Source: Alkalicoccus luteus (lineage in GTDB: Bacteria; Bacillota; Bacilli; Bacillales; Salisediminibacteriaceae). From it: a stretch of DNA of 64,000 bases. Below the pieces are notes generated by a model. That model had not been told where the DNA came from, did no database searches, and saw only the letters and a program-made list of their open reading frames with translations. Each line of letters starts with the position of its first letter. Position 1 is the first letter of the stretch. The position numbers and the translations under genes are program-made. The DNA lies in assembly GCF_012034335.1 (NCBI RefSeq), contig NZ_JAATHJ010000014.1, positions 1 to 64,000 of the forward strand. The letters run 5' to 3'. Positions 42,779 through 51,718 of this stretch are shown here, piece after piece.

Positions 42779-43906
42779 ATGGGATCTGTCAAAGTGAAAA
42801 ATCTAGTGAAAAAATACGATAAAGCAACTGCACTAAAAGGCGTGAATCTCGATATCAAAGAGGGCGAATTTTACGCCCTCCTTGGTCCTTCTGGCTGTGG
42901 GAAGACGACCACCATGCGCTGTATTGCCGGGTTTGAAAATCCCACATCCGGAGAAGTGCTGATCGGGGAGAAAGTTGTAAACAGCGTACCTGCCAATCGA
43001 AGAAACTGTGGAATGGTTTTCCAGAGCTACGCCCTTTTCCCGCACTACAATGTATTTGAAAATGTTGCTTACAGCCTGACTATTCGGGATTTATACAATG
43101 GTTCGTTTGGTCAAAGAGCGAAGACATTTGCTCGATTAATACATAAGAAGCTGGGTAAGCCATCCAAGGAAATCCAGGAAAAAGTGCATGATGCACTGAA
43201 ATATGTGGAGCTGGATCATCTTGCTGACCGCGGCGTTAATGAACTTTCAGGTGGGCAGCAGCAGCGGGTTGCCTTAGCCAGAGCGCTCGTAATGGAGCCT
43301 TCTGTCCTGCTGATGGATGAGCCGTTATCAAACCTGGATAAGAAGCTCAGAAATACGATGAGAACAACAATCCGAAAGATTCAGCAGGATTTAAAGATCA
43401 CGACGATTTTTGTTACACACGATCAGGAAGAAGCAATGAGCATGGCAGACCATGTCGCTGTCATGCGAGATGGGGAGATTGTACAGATGGCTACCCCGAC
43501 AGAGCTGTATAGTAATCCAAAAGATCCATTTGTAGCTGATTTCGTCGGCTCCTCCAATATTTATCAAGGTAAAGTAGTAGACCGAAAAGAGAACGGTGAT
43601 TCCATCGTTAAAGTGAACGACAATACGATATTAGAATCAACTACGCATACGGATAAAGAAGATGTCGAAGTGCTGGTTAGACCTGAAGGTATCGAAATAT
43701 TAAAGAACGGCAGAATGGAAGACCACAATGTACTGGAAGCGACTGTTAAGATCAGCACCTACCTTGGACCAACCATTCGCTATGATATTGAACTGGCAGG
43801 AATGGAAGTGATGGTAGAAGAGGAATTCCAGCCTAATACTACGCTCTTCAAAGAAGGGGATGTCATCAAGGTTTTCCTGCCTGCTGAAAGGGTGTTGCTG
43901 ATATGA
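42779..43906 (+). CDS. ABC importer ATPase (FbpC/PotA-like)
   Basis: A 375-aa ATPase. Walker A GPSGCGKTT (about 39-47), Q-loop in MVFQSYALFPHYN, signature NELSGGQQQRVALARAL, Walker B VLLMDEPLSNLD, H-loop FVTHDQEEAMS; the C-terminal TOBE-like part is about 280-375. An insertion with NGSFGQRAKTFARLIHKKLGKPS lies between the Q-loop and signature (about 105-135). It starts after AGGAGGGC and overlaps the permease gene by 4 bp (ATGA). Confidence 0.88.
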   Translation: MGSVKVKNLVKKYDKATALKGVNLDIKEGEFYALLGPSGCGKTTTMRCIAGFENPTSGEVLIGEKVVNSVPANRRNCGMVFQSYALFPHYNVFENVAYSLTIRDLYNGSFGQRAKTFARLIHKKLGKPSKEIQEKVHDALKYVELDHLADRGVNELSGGQQQRVALARALVMEPSVLLMDEPLSNLDKKLRNTMRTTIRKIQQDLKITTIFVTHDQEEAMSMADHVAVMRDGEIVQMATPTELYSNPKDPFVADFVGSSNIYQGKVVDRKENGDSIVKVNDNTILESTTHTDKEDVEVLVRPEGIEILKNGRMEDHNVLEATVKISTYLGPTIRYDIELAGMEVMVEEEFQPNTTLFKEGDVIKVFLPAERVLLI

Positions 43907-45645
43907 GTAAAGGAACAGAGCAATCGCCAAAGCAGTCCAGGCTCAAAAATTGGCTCTTATCGATCGACAGCCTCAAAATAATGAAATGGGTTGTCTATCT
44001 GTTTTTCTTTTTGTTTTTGGTACTTCCATTAATTTCAGTTTTTCTAGTTAGTTTCACTGGACAACCAGTCAACTTATTAGGGTCTTTAGTTAATCCTGAT
44101 ATTATGGCAACCAATATCGAGCGTTTAAGCAATGCTTCGTTGGAACATTACGCAAGTTTATTAGGCGGGGGTACTTATTTTTCTGCCTTACAAAACAGTC
44201 TTGCTTTGGCTATTGGGGTTTCTATTCTGGTCATTATTATGTGTATCCCGCTGGCATATGCATTTGCAAGAACGACCATGCCGTTTAAAAAAACCCTTGC
44301 TGCTTTATGTACCATTCCGCTTATTGTTCCAACTTTTATTTCCGCAGCCGGGTTCATCATTATGTTTGGTCGTACTGGATGGGTCAACACGCTGTATCAG
44401 TCACTAGGGTTTGATGGTCTGCTTATCAATGCCTATTCGATGACCTCGATCGTACTGATTCAAGTATTCTTTTTCTTCCCTTTTGCTTTGTGGCCAATGG
44501 TAGCAGCGTTTAAAATCGCTGATATCTCCTTGGAAGAAGCATCCAACAACATGGGGGCTAAAAATTGGAGCACGATGGTATTTATTACGTTCCCATTAGC
44601 GATTCCCGGTATTATCTCGGCCGCATTGCTTATTTTCACAGTCAGCTTCTCTGATTTCGGGACGCCGATCATTTTAGCACCGGATGGACTCAACTTGATT
44701 GTTGTAGAAGCTTATCGTGAAATTTCCGGTTTCTTTAACTGGGCCGGTGCTTCCATCTTGACTATTGTGATGGTAGCAGTTGCAGCAATCTTTTTCTGGC
44801 TTCAGCGATTCATCACCCGGAATATGGATTATGGAACGCTCTCAGGAAAACCGAAAGGAACAAAATTAAACGACAGCAAAGTCGTGACTCGTTCCCTGTT
44901 CGTTTATACGTGCATCGTACTCGTACTGCCGATGCTGGCTATTTTCTCGGTTATGATTCAATCATTTGCAACGACTTGGGGCACGGGGCTTCTTCCGAGA
45001 GGCTTCACAATGGATCACTACACTACGGTGTTTACGCGCTCTGGTGACAACATCATGAACAGCCTCCTGCTCGCAGGTGGAGCTTTAATTATCAGTGTCA
45101 TTGTAGCTACATTGGTTTCTTATTTTGTTGTACGCGAGAATACCTCGAAGCTGGATTTCATGTCTTCGATTCCGCTGATTGTGCCGGGTATTGCTCTTGG
45201 TATCGCATATATCCAAACATTTAACACGGCGCCTCTTCAGCTGACAGGCACTGCATTCCTGCTGATTGTAGCGTACGCGATTCGTCGAATGCCTTATATG
45301 ATTCGTTCTACAATGGGGACGATGATGGCGATAAAATCAGATATTGAGGAAGCAGCCGTCAATTTAGGAGCTTCGAAGCTGGTGGCCATAATTACGGTAG
45401 TCGGACCGCTGATGCTTCCGGGTATTGCGGCGGGATCGATTCTCGTGTTCGTTACCGTTATCAAAGAAACGAGTATTACCGTTCTGATGGCACCATCCGA
45501 CTGGGCACCGATGAGTTTAATGGTTTTCCAGAACCTTCTCCGCGGTGAAGTATACACAGCTTCTGCAATGGCGATGCTGATTATTGCACTTGTTATCATC
45601 TTGCAGAGCATTGCCAATAAAATGACGAAGAATTCCTTGTACTAA
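43903..45645 (+). CDS. Double-length ABC importer permease (FbpB/AfuB-like)
   Basis: A 580-aa permease containing two fused membrane halves. Each has six or so TMs and an EAA-like loop: EEASNNMGAKNWSTM (about 205-220) and EEAAVNLGASKLVAI (about 485-500). One chain thus provides both transmembrane domains, as in FbpB and AfuB. The start ATG overlaps the ATPase stop. It forms a complete importer with the two preceding genes. Confidence 0.88.
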   Translation: MSKGTEQSPKQSRLKNWLLSIDSLKIMKWVVYLFFFLFLVLPLISVFLVSFTGQPVNLLGSLVNPDIMATNIERLSNASLEHYASLLGGGTYFSALQNSLALAIGVSILVIIMCIPLAYAFARTTMPFKKTLAALCTIPLIVPTFISAAGFIIMFGRTGWVNTLYQSLGFDGLLINAYSMTSIVLIQVFFFFPFALWPMVAAFKIADISLEEASNNMGAKNWSTMVFITFPLAIPGIISAALLIFTVSFSDFGTPIILAPDGLNLIVVEAYREISGFFNWAGASILTIVMVAVAAIFFWLQRFITRNMDYGTLSGKPKGTKLNDSKVVTRSLFVYTCIVLVLPMLAIFSVMIQSFATTWGTGLLPRGFTMDHYTTVFTRSGDNIMNSLLLAGGALIISVIVATLVSYFVVRENTSKLDFMSSIPLIVPGIALGIAYIQTFNTAPLQLTGTAFLLIVAYAIRRMPYMIRSTMGTMMAIKSDIEEAAVNLGASKLVAIITVVGPLMLPGIAAGSILVFVTVIKETSITVLMAPSDWAPMSLMVFQNLLRGEVYTASAMAMLIIALVIILQSIANKMTKNSLY

Positions 45646-45647
45646 TT

Positions 45648-46442
45648 ATGGCAGGGAAAGGATTGATTGTAGACCTGGACGGCACCGTCTACTGGCAGGA
45701 TACGCCGATTCCTGGAGCTGTAGCGGCGTTGAATAACTTAAAAAAACAAGGGCATCATATCTGTTACCTGACCAATAATGCGACAAAGACAACAGCAAGT
45801 TATTTAGTTAAGTTGAGAAGCATGGGGCTGGAGGTAGAGGGAAAAGATATTCTGACAGCGCCTCTCATAGCGGGCAATTATCTAAAAAATCAATTGCCTG
45901 CCTCAAGCCAAATCTGGGTAGAAGGGGAGTCGGCATTAGTTGAGGTACTGACAGAAGCCGGCCTCATTCTGGCTAAATCTCCGGAACAAGCAGAGGCTGC
46001 TATTTTTGGCGGTGGGCCGTCGTTTTCACATGAGAAGCTGACTCGTTTACTAAAGGCTTACCTTGCTGGAGCAAAGATGTATGCAGTTAATCCCGATGTG
46101 ACCTGTCCAATTGAGACTGGATTGATCCCTGATACAGGAGCTTGGGCAGCTGCCTTAAAAAGTATGATGAAACCACAGGATAATATAACTATTATTGGCA
46201 AACCGTCTGAAATCACAGCAAAACAGATCTTACAGCACCTGAAACTGCCAAATCATGACTGTTTTGTTATTGGAGACAGATTGGACACAGATATTCGCAT
46301 GGCAAATCAGTTCAACATGCACGGTATTTTGGTCTTGACTGGAGTATCTAACTACTCGGATGTTCACAATAAAACTACCTATAAACCAAATACTGTATTG
46401 ACAGCGCTATCAGAGCTAACTAGTCTTGATAATTGTAACTAA
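45648..46442 (+). CDS. HAD-IIA phosphatase (NagD/glycerol-phosphatase-like)
   Basis: A 264-aa HAD hydrolase. Motif I is LIVDLDGTVYW (Asp nucleophile about 8), motif II LTNNAT, a C2a cap domain (about 75-175), motif III IIGKPS and motif IV FVIGDRLDTDI. It starts 2 bp after the permease stop. NagD/AraL/PgpA-like members remove phosphate from small sugars or glycerol phosphate. I infer that it acts on the imported compound or limits its build-up. Confidence 0.85.
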   Translation: MAGKGLIVDLDGTVYWQDTPIPGAVAALNNLKKQGHHICYLTNNATKTTASYLVKLRSMGLEVEGKDILTAPLIAGNYLKNQLPASSQIWVEGESALVEVLTEAGLILAKSPEQAEAAIFGGGPSFSHEKLTRLLKAYLAGAKMYAVNPDVTCPIETGLIPDTGAWAAALKSMMKPQDNITIIGKPSEITAKQILQHLKLPNHDCFVIGDRLDTDIRMANQFNMHGILVLTGVSNYSDVHNKTTYKPNTVLTALSELTSLDNCN

Positions 46443-46459
46443 TTCAAGAGAGGCTGGTT

Positions 46460-47047
46460 TTGAAATTGAAAACTGAAAAATCTGACCACATTGTAGACAT
46501 GGTTGAATCACAAGTTATTGCAGCTATCAGCAGAGAGGATCAAATTGAGCAAGCTATTCAAAGCAAATGCAACATGGCGTTTCTGCTGACCGGAGATATC
46601 TGCGGCATGGAAGATGTCGTTCGCAGACTGCAAAACGGAGGGATGTCTGTATTCATCCATCTGGATTTGATTGAGGGCTTAAAAAGTGACAAAAAAGCAG
46701 TGGAATTCATTGCTCAAAATATTAAGCCGGAAGGAATTATTACAACGAAGCCGTTTCTTGTGAAAATAGCGAAAAGCATGAACCTCATTACGATTCAGCG
46801 ATTGTTCATTCTTGATACGACAGCTTTTCAAAAAGGTCTTCAGATGATTGAAAATTCGAAGCCGGATGCAATTGAGATTCTTCCTGGTATTATTCCAAAA
46901 GTGGTCGATCGGATTGCAAAACAGAATGACATCCCGATTATTACTGGCGGACTTCTGGAAACAAAGCAGGAAGTCATGAACTGTCTGGAAGCAGGGGCAT
47001 TAGCAACTTCTGTCGGCTGCACAGACTTATGGAATACAGAATTATAA
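46460..47047 (+). CDS. glpP: Glycerol-3-phosphate-responsive antiterminator GlpP
   Basis: A 195-aa GlpP-family RNA-binding regulator with a TIM-barrel-like fold. It has QVIAAISREDQIEQAIQS, FLLTGDICGMEDVVRRL, FIHLDLIEGLKSDKKAVEFI, GIITTKPFLVKIAK and PDAIEILPGIIPKVVDRI, all typical of the family. The start is TTG at 46460, 6 bp after AGAGAGG. It binds mRNA leaders when G3P is available and prevents termination. The leader terminator at 41611-41680 of its own operon is the obvious target. No glpD or glpFK is in the window. Confidence 0.88.
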   Translation: MKLKTEKSDHIVDMVESQVIAAISREDQIEQAIQSKCNMAFLLTGDICGMEDVVRRLQNGGMSVFIHLDLIEGLKSDKKAVEFIAQNIKPEGIITTKPFLVKIAKSMNLITIQRLFILDTTAFQKGLQMIENSKPDAIEILPGIIPKVVDRIAKQNDIPIITGGLLETKQEVMNCLEAGALATSVGCTDLWNTEL

Positions 47048-47115
47048 ATTCAGAACGGGTAAAAAATGAGCTGTGGCTAAACTATTAGCTACTTGCTTAC
47101 CATATTTCGTAACCT

Positions 47116-47148
47116 CTGTCTGCTGGATACTATGCAGCAGACAGATTT
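47116..47148 (+). terminator. Terminator of the GlpP/ABC operon
   Basis: CTGTCTGCTG and CAGCAGACAG form a perfect 10-bp stem, followed by ATTTTATT. Confidence 0.8.
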
Positions 47149-47200
47149 TATTAAAGTGTTAACGCTTTTCCTGCGTTAGTGTGATGAAGGAAGTGATCGG

Positions 47201-48235
47201 ATGGTTCAGGAAAGCCAGGCAGCCTTCTCAATTGCTAGCGAACCGGTAAACTATCCGGAAGAGCAGTTGAAACAGGCATTATTAAACTGCGATACGATGC
47301 AATGTTATCTTTCTGGCGCTTCCAGTGTGATGCAGTTAACCCATTTTCAGAAATTGCTCATTGAGGCAAGCGGTAAAAAGGGCATGAACATCTATGTGGC
47401 CTCAGATGTTGATAGTCGTAACAATGCTTTTACAGATAATCTCTGCCGCTATGAGCAGCTTGAACCCGGGAAGCTGGATTTTCAAACTCTTATCGTGACA
47501 GAGCACATCGTTTATTTTGAAAGGAAAGAACAGCACGCAGAATCCGGCATGACGGGTCCGTTCGCTCACACGTATTATTCCAATGATGAAGAAGTGGTGA
47601 GCATTTTTGCAGCAGTGTTTAAGCAGGCCTTCCAGCCAAGTGAAGTACAAAAGGATGGATCGCTGCAGCAGGTTACCAGACAGGCAGAAGCGTTTCGTGA
47701 AGCAATCACTTTATGTATTCAATCCTTTGAGGGGTGTCTGTCCACCGAAAGACAAGCATTAAGAGAAGAGCAGTTGTCAGCCTGGAGAGAAGAAGCGAAA
47801 CAAACGTTAAGATCGCATGCAGCTATTTCGGAAGTGCTTATTTCATTTAGCTCGGATACTACATACGGCGCAGATTTTGTAACAGATATTCTGCAGTTAA
47901 ACCAGTCTATCGCGGATTGTCAGGATCTGCTTCATTCTGATGCATTAATCGATTCATCAGCAAGCATCGTCGAAAAAAAGGAAAATGAAGGTGCAATTCA
48001 TGCGGAACTGATAGAGACACCAGACGGGGTGTATGACCATTTGATCGGCTCCGATGAAGAGGAATTTGAGTCTGAATCTTATATGCGTGAAATTGAATTG
48101 ATGCTGAAAGAGCTGCAGGATTCGGCCAGAGAAACAAATTTTCAAACGTATCCGGCACACCTGTATTTATTGGATCGAATGCTCTTCGTATCGTACTATC
48201 TGCACCGAATTATCGTTTTCCTGAAATACGAATAA
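47201..48235 (+). CDS. Unknown 344-aa soluble protein
   Basis: A 344-aa acidic protein without signal or TM. The first 160 residues look alpha/beta (IYVASDVDSRNNAF, TLIVTEHIVYFERKEQH), perhaps PLD-like. The rest is a long helical, partly coiled-coil region with a C-terminal hydrophobic end (YLLDRMLFVSYYLHRIIVFLKYE). I do not recognise a family. AGGAAGTGATCGG precedes the ATG. It is separated from the GlpP operon by a terminator and followed by its own. Confidence 0.6.
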   Translation: MVQESQAAFSIASEPVNYPEEQLKQALLNCDTMQCYLSGASSVMQLTHFQKLLIEASGKKGMNIYVASDVDSRNNAFTDNLCRYEQLEPGKLDFQTLIVTEHIVYFERKEQHAESGMTGPFAHTYYSNDEEVVSIFAAVFKQAFQPSEVQKDGSLQQVTRQAEAFREAITLCIQSFEGCLSTERQALREEQLSAWREEAKQTLRSHAAISEVLISFSSDTTYGADFVTDILQLNQSIADCQDLLHSDALIDSSASIVEKKENEGAIHAELIETPDGVYDHLIGSDEEEFESESYMREIELMLKELQDSARETNFQTYPAHLYLLDRMLFVSYYLHRIIVFLKYE

Positions 48236-48245
48236 TCACACGATC

Positions 48246-48275
48246 AAGAGTATGTCATTCGGGCATACTCTTTTT
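48246..48275 (+). terminator. Terminator after the 344-aa gene
   Basis: AAGAGTATG and CATACTCTT form a 9-bp stem and a T-run follows. Confidence 0.85.
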
Positions 48276-48282
48276 CATCAGC

Positions 48283-48311
48283 TTGACTTCTGCATATAAA
48301 CACGTAAGAAT
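48283..48311 (+). promoter_or_regulatory. Promoter before eda
   Basis: TTGACT (48283-48288) and AAGAAT (48306-48311) are separated by 17 bp; the -10 is weak. Confidence 0.5.
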
Positions 48312-48341
48312 GAGAAAAGTTTAAAAAGGAGTGATGAGCAC

Positions 48342-48971
48342 ATGGCGAAAAGAGAACAGGAAACGGCCCGCTTTTTACAGACCCTGGTGACAGCGGTGGT
48401 CAGATCAGAAGACGAAAAGACAGGATTGAAGACAGCGGAAGCTTGTGAAGCAGGCGGACTCACTTCGCTTGAAATTACGTTTACGACCCCGGGAGCGGCA
48501 AACATTATTCGCAGTCTGCAAACAAACTGTGATCCATCTGTCATGATTGGTGCAGGCTCCATCCTGACGAAGGAGGAAGCCGAGAGAGCCATCCAAGCTG
48601 GAGCAGAATATATCGTTGGCCCTAATTTTGATGAGGAGATTGCAGCTTTAACGATAGCTGAAGAAATTCCGTACTTCCCCGGCTGCATGACGATTAACGA
48701 AATGATTCACGCCACTAAAAATGGAGCTTCGATTATTAAGTTATTCCCTGGGAATCATTTCGGACCAGGATTTATTAAAGCAGTTCGCGACCCCGCTCCT
48801 CACTTGCAGATCATGCCAACCGGCGGTGTAAACCTCGAGAATATGGATGACTGGTTTCAAGCTGGGGCTGCAGCAGTTGGAATTGGGGGCGCCCTTAACA
48901 AGCCTGCAGCAAAGGGGAAGTTTGATGAAGTCAAAGCATTGGCAGCTAAATTTAGCGAATATCGCAACTAA
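48342..48971 (+). CDS. eda: KDPG/KHG aldolase (Eda family)
   Basis: A 209-aa class I aldolase that cleaves 2-keto-3-deoxy-6-phosphogluconate to pyruvate and glyceraldehyde-3-phosphate. It has the conserved Glu in SLEITFTTPGA, Thr and Arg near the start, the Schiff-base Lys in SIIKLFPGNHFGP (about 136) and GGVNLENM. The ribosome site AAAAAGGAGTGATG precedes the ATG. With the KDG kinase below it makes a complete lower hexuronate/KDG route. Confidence 0.92.
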   Translation: MAKREQETARFLQTLVTAVVRSEDEKTGLKTAEACEAGGLTSLEITFTTPGAANIIRSLQTNCDPSVMIGAGSILTKEEAERAIQAGAEYIVGPNFDEEIAALTIAEEIPYFPGCMTINEMIHATKNGASIIKLFPGNHFGPGFIKAVRDPAPHLQIMPTGGVNLENMDDWFQAGAAAVGIGGALNKPAAKGKFDEVKALAAKFSEYRN

Positions 48972-48984
48972 TTTGAAAAAAGGG

Positions 48985-49047
48985 TTGAAAAATGTATCCG
49001 CTTTCAACTATAATCGAATTTAATAAACCGGTTTACTAAATCGATTT
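48985..49047 (+). promoter_or_regulatory. Promoter with LacI-type operators and cre-like site
   Basis: TTGAAA (48985-48990) and TATAAT (49009-49014) have an 18-bp spacer. Two palindromes follow, AAACCGGTTT (49025-49034) and AAATCGATTT (49038-49047), placed just where a LacI repressor would block transcription. TGTATCCGCTTTCA (48993-49006) in the spacer fits the cre consensus with one mismatch. The regulator encoded next door probably binds here. Confidence 0.7.
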
Positions 49048-49067
49048 ATCCAATTTGGGGGTCTTAA

Positions 49068-50087
49068 ATGAAAAAGGTAACCTTACAGGATGTGGCTGAT
49101 CATGCTGCTGTTTCTAAAAGTACAGTCTCCCAGTATTTGAACGGCCGGTATACGTATATGGGAGAACGGACGAAGCGAAGGATTGAGGAATCGATCCGGA
49201 CTCTTCAATATCAGCCAAATGCTATTGCAAGAAGCTTAAAACAAAAGAAGACGACGACGATTGGTGTGATTATGGCAAACATTCTGCACCGTGTTTCCAC
49301 CCAGACTTCTCGAGCGATCGAAGACTTTTGTCACGCTAAAGGCTACCACGTTATTCTCTGTAACGCAGATGACGACTCTGAGAAAGAGAAACAGTATATC
49401 GAGATGCTGAAAGCAAAACAGGTAGATGGATTTATCATTTATCCTACGGCCTCGAACGAAGAAATGTATAAATCATTGCTGGATGAAAAATATCCCGTTG
49501 TTTTTTTAGACAGAAAAGTGAAAGCGCTATCTATTCCGACGCTTACGTTACGAAATGAGGAAGCGATGGACTGGGCGATTGAACACCTTAAAAATCAAGG
49601 CAATGAAAGCATCGCCTATATCAGCTCCCCCTTAACAATCAGCCCGCGAACAGAACGGTATGACGGATTTTTATCGTCGATGAAACGACACGGATTAACG
49701 ATCCAGCAGGATTTGATTTATACGGACAAACTTTCTGATTCGACAAGCTTTTTAAAGAAAATATTTTCGCCAGGTCATTTCCCAGACGCCATCTTATCAA
49801 GCAACGACCGATCACTGGTACCCGTTTTGGATTATTTAAAAAAGACTTTCAAGGGAGTGCCGGAGCATTTGTCAATCCTGACGTTCGATGAAGTAGAATA
49901 CGCTGAATTCTTTCAGCCGAGTATTACAACGGTCGAGCAGCCAGCGTTTGAAATGGGAACGAAAGCAGCTGAACTGCTAATTGATCAAATTGATCATGAT
50001 GGACTGCAACACTTGGATGATTATTACTTTGGGTTTCAAGGCAAGCTTAATATTCGTGAATCATCACTAAAAAGAGGGAGAGATTAA
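49068..50087 (+). CDS. LacI-family regulator (KdgR-like)
   Basis: A 339-aa repressor. The N-terminal LacI HTH (VTLQDVADHAAVSKSTVSQYLNG, about 3-22) and hinge region lead to a periplasmic-binding-like sensor domain (60-335) with IGVIMANI, VVFLDRK and ITTVEQPAFEMG. It is the first gene of the TRAP operon and starts after a weak GGGGGTCTTAA. Probable inducer: KDG or a related sugar acid. It overlaps nothing; dctP starts 1 bp after its stop. Confidence 0.9.
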   Translation: MKKVTLQDVADHAAVSKSTVSQYLNGRYTYMGERTKRRIEESIRTLQYQPNAIARSLKQKKTTTIGVIMANILHRVSTQTSRAIEDFCHAKGYHVILCNADDDSEKEKQYIEMLKAKQVDGFIIYPTASNEEMYKSLLDEKYPVVFLDRKVKALSIPTLTLRNEEAMDWAIEHLKNQGNESIAYISSPLTISPRTERYDGFLSSMKRHGLTIQQDLIYTDKLSDSTSFLKKIFSPGHFPDAILSSNDRSLVPVLDYLKKTFKGVPEHLSILTFDEVEYAEFFQPSITTVEQPAFEMGTKAAELLIDQIDHDGLQHLDDYYFGFQGKLNIRESSLKRGRD

Positions 50088-50088
50088 C

Positions 50089-51168
50089 GTGAAAAAATAT
50101 TGGATGACACCATTGAGTATTGTTGCTGGAGCTGCTGTGCTGGTCGGATGCGGGAACGACGGAAATAACGGAGAAAATGAAGGGAATCCTGCTGATAATA
50201 ATGGAGAAGCTGAGGAAAATGCAGAAACCAATGCAGATGCTGACGGAGAAAGCATCAACCTGATTGCGGCGACTCAGCTGGATGCAGAAAGTCCATTTGC
50301 AGTTGGATTCGAGACGTTTAAAGAGGTCATTGAAGAAGAAAGCGGAGGCTCCATCACAGTTGAAATTCACACAGATGGAGCGCTCGGAGGAAATGAAGAC
50401 GAGCTTGTACAGAATATGGAGACAGGATCAGTAGACCTTGTTGTTGCTTCACCAGGCTTCATGGCCCAAGCTGCCAATCAAGTAGACTTTTTTGCAATGC
50501 CTTATCTCTTTGAGAGCAATGAGCACTGGGAAGAGGTCGTTGACGGAGAGGTTGGAGAATCTGTCGCATCTCAGGTGGAGGATAACTCTAACTTTAAGAT
50601 ACTTGGCTACTGGTCAGCCGGAGTGCGAAATTACTACGGCTTTGAGCCGATTGAAACACCGGATGATCTGCAAAATGTGCAAATTCGAACCCAGGATTCC
50701 CCTGTTGTAACAAATACGTGGGAAGCACTAGGTGCAAACCCAACAAGTGTAGCATGGGATGAGTTGTATCAGGCACTTCAGAACAGAGTAGTAGATGCAT
50801 CAGAGAACGATTTCACCAACATTTATCAGGCAAGTCATCACGAAGTAACGGACAACATTTCGTTGACTGAACACGACTACACGACACGATTCTTCTTTAC
50901 GTCGGATGAAATTTACAGCAACTTATCTGAGGACCAGCAGGCAGCATTTGATACGGCCGCAGAAGAGGCAACGAATGCGGCAAGAGAATCAGACAGAGAC
51001 CTTGCTGATGAATCCCGACAAGCGATTGAGGATAGTGGCGTCGAAATCAATGAGGTAGATCAAACGCCATTTGTAGAAATGACAGAAGATGTGCGTCAGG
51101 ATGCCGCTGAATCATTAAATATGGTTGACGAATTTGAAACTGTTGAAGCGATGAGAGAGGGAGAATAA
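50089..51168 (+). CDS. TRAP transporter substrate-binding lipoprotein (DctP)
   Basis: A 359-aa DctP-family binding protein. A signal with lipobox LVGCGNDG (about 18-22) is followed by a low-complexity Asn/Glu/Gly linker. The mature domain has the conserved Arg in NVQIRTQDSPVV (about 205), which binds the carboxylate of the ligand, and a helical end. It binds an organic acid outside the cell. The start is GTG after AGAGGGAGAG. Confidence 0.88.
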   Translation: MKKYWMTPLSIVAGAAVLVGCGNDGNNGENEGNPADNNGEAEENAETNADADGESINLIAATQLDAESPFAVGFETFKEVIEEESGGSITVEIHTDGALGGNEDELVQNMETGSVDLVVASPGFMAQAANQVDFFAMPYLFESNEHWEEVVDGEVGESVASQVEDNSNFKILGYWSAGVRNYYGFEPIETPDDLQNVQIRTQDSPVVTNTWEALGANPTSVAWDELYQALQNRVVDASENDFTNIYQASHHEVTDNISLTEHDYTTRFFFTSDEIYSNLSEDQQAAFDTAAEEATNAARESDRDLADESRQAIEDSGVEINEVDQTPFVEMTEDVRQDAAESLNMVDEFETVEAMREGE

Positions 51169-51190
51169 AGGGCTGTTAAAGCCCTTTTTT
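51167..51190 (+). terminator. Attenuating terminator between dctP and dctQ
   Basis: AAAGGGC and GCCCTTT form a short GC-rich hairpin beginning in the dctP stop codon and followed by TTTCTTT. It may reduce membrane-subunit levels relative to the binding protein. Confidence 0.7.
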
Positions 51191-51223
51191 CTTTACAGCT
51201 CTGAAGAATAGAGGTGGGTAGCA

Positions 51224-51718
51224 GTGAAAAAAGCCATCGACTTTGTTGGCTCCTTATTTTTAAAAGCAGCGGCGCTTTTCTTTCTTGTTTTTATCGTTTG
51301 CGTGATTCTCCAGGTAGCTTCCCGATACGTGCCGGGAGTGCGAATACTGTGGGCTGGTGAACTGGCAACGTATGCATTTATCTGGATGATCTTTCTTGGG
51401 GCAGCGATCATGGTTCGCGAGAAGGGACATTTCACCGTTGGACTGGTGATCGATAACATCAAGGGGCTGCCTTTGTTTCTCGTCCAGTCACTAACACATG
51501 TGCTGATCATCATCTTCGGAGCAGTCATGATTTATGACGGGTACGGGTTGACGATGCAGTTTTGGGAGTGGAATTTGAATAACCTGCCGCAAATCAGACA
51601 AGGGTATACGTGGATGGCCATTCCGGTTTCAGGTGCGGCGATGATCCTGTTCGCGATTCAAAACTGGTGGGAAGATTTATGGACCTTGAAGTCCAATAGG
51701 AAGGAGGAAACAGTATGA
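51224..51718 (+). CDS. TRAP transporter small membrane subunit (DctQ)
   Basis: A 164-aa four-TM protein. The family pattern VILQVASRYV and ELATYAFIWMIFLGAA is clear. It bridges DctP-bound substrate and the large permease. The start is GTG after AGAGGTGGGTAG; it overlaps dctM by 4 bp (ATGA). Confidence 0.9.
   Translation: MKKAIDFVGSLFLKAAALFFLVFIVCVILQVASRYVPGVRILWAGELATYAFIWMIFLGAAIMVREKGHFTVGLVIDNIKGLPLFLVQSLTHVLIIIFGAVMIYDGYGLTMQFWEWNLNNLPQIRQGYTWMAIPVSGAAMILFAIQNWWEDLWTLKSNRKEETV

Noticed and set aside
41721-45645. Plain iron(III) importer
   Set aside because: The family allows it, but the HAD phosphatase and GlpP in the operon speak for a phosphorylated organic substrate; left open in the entries.
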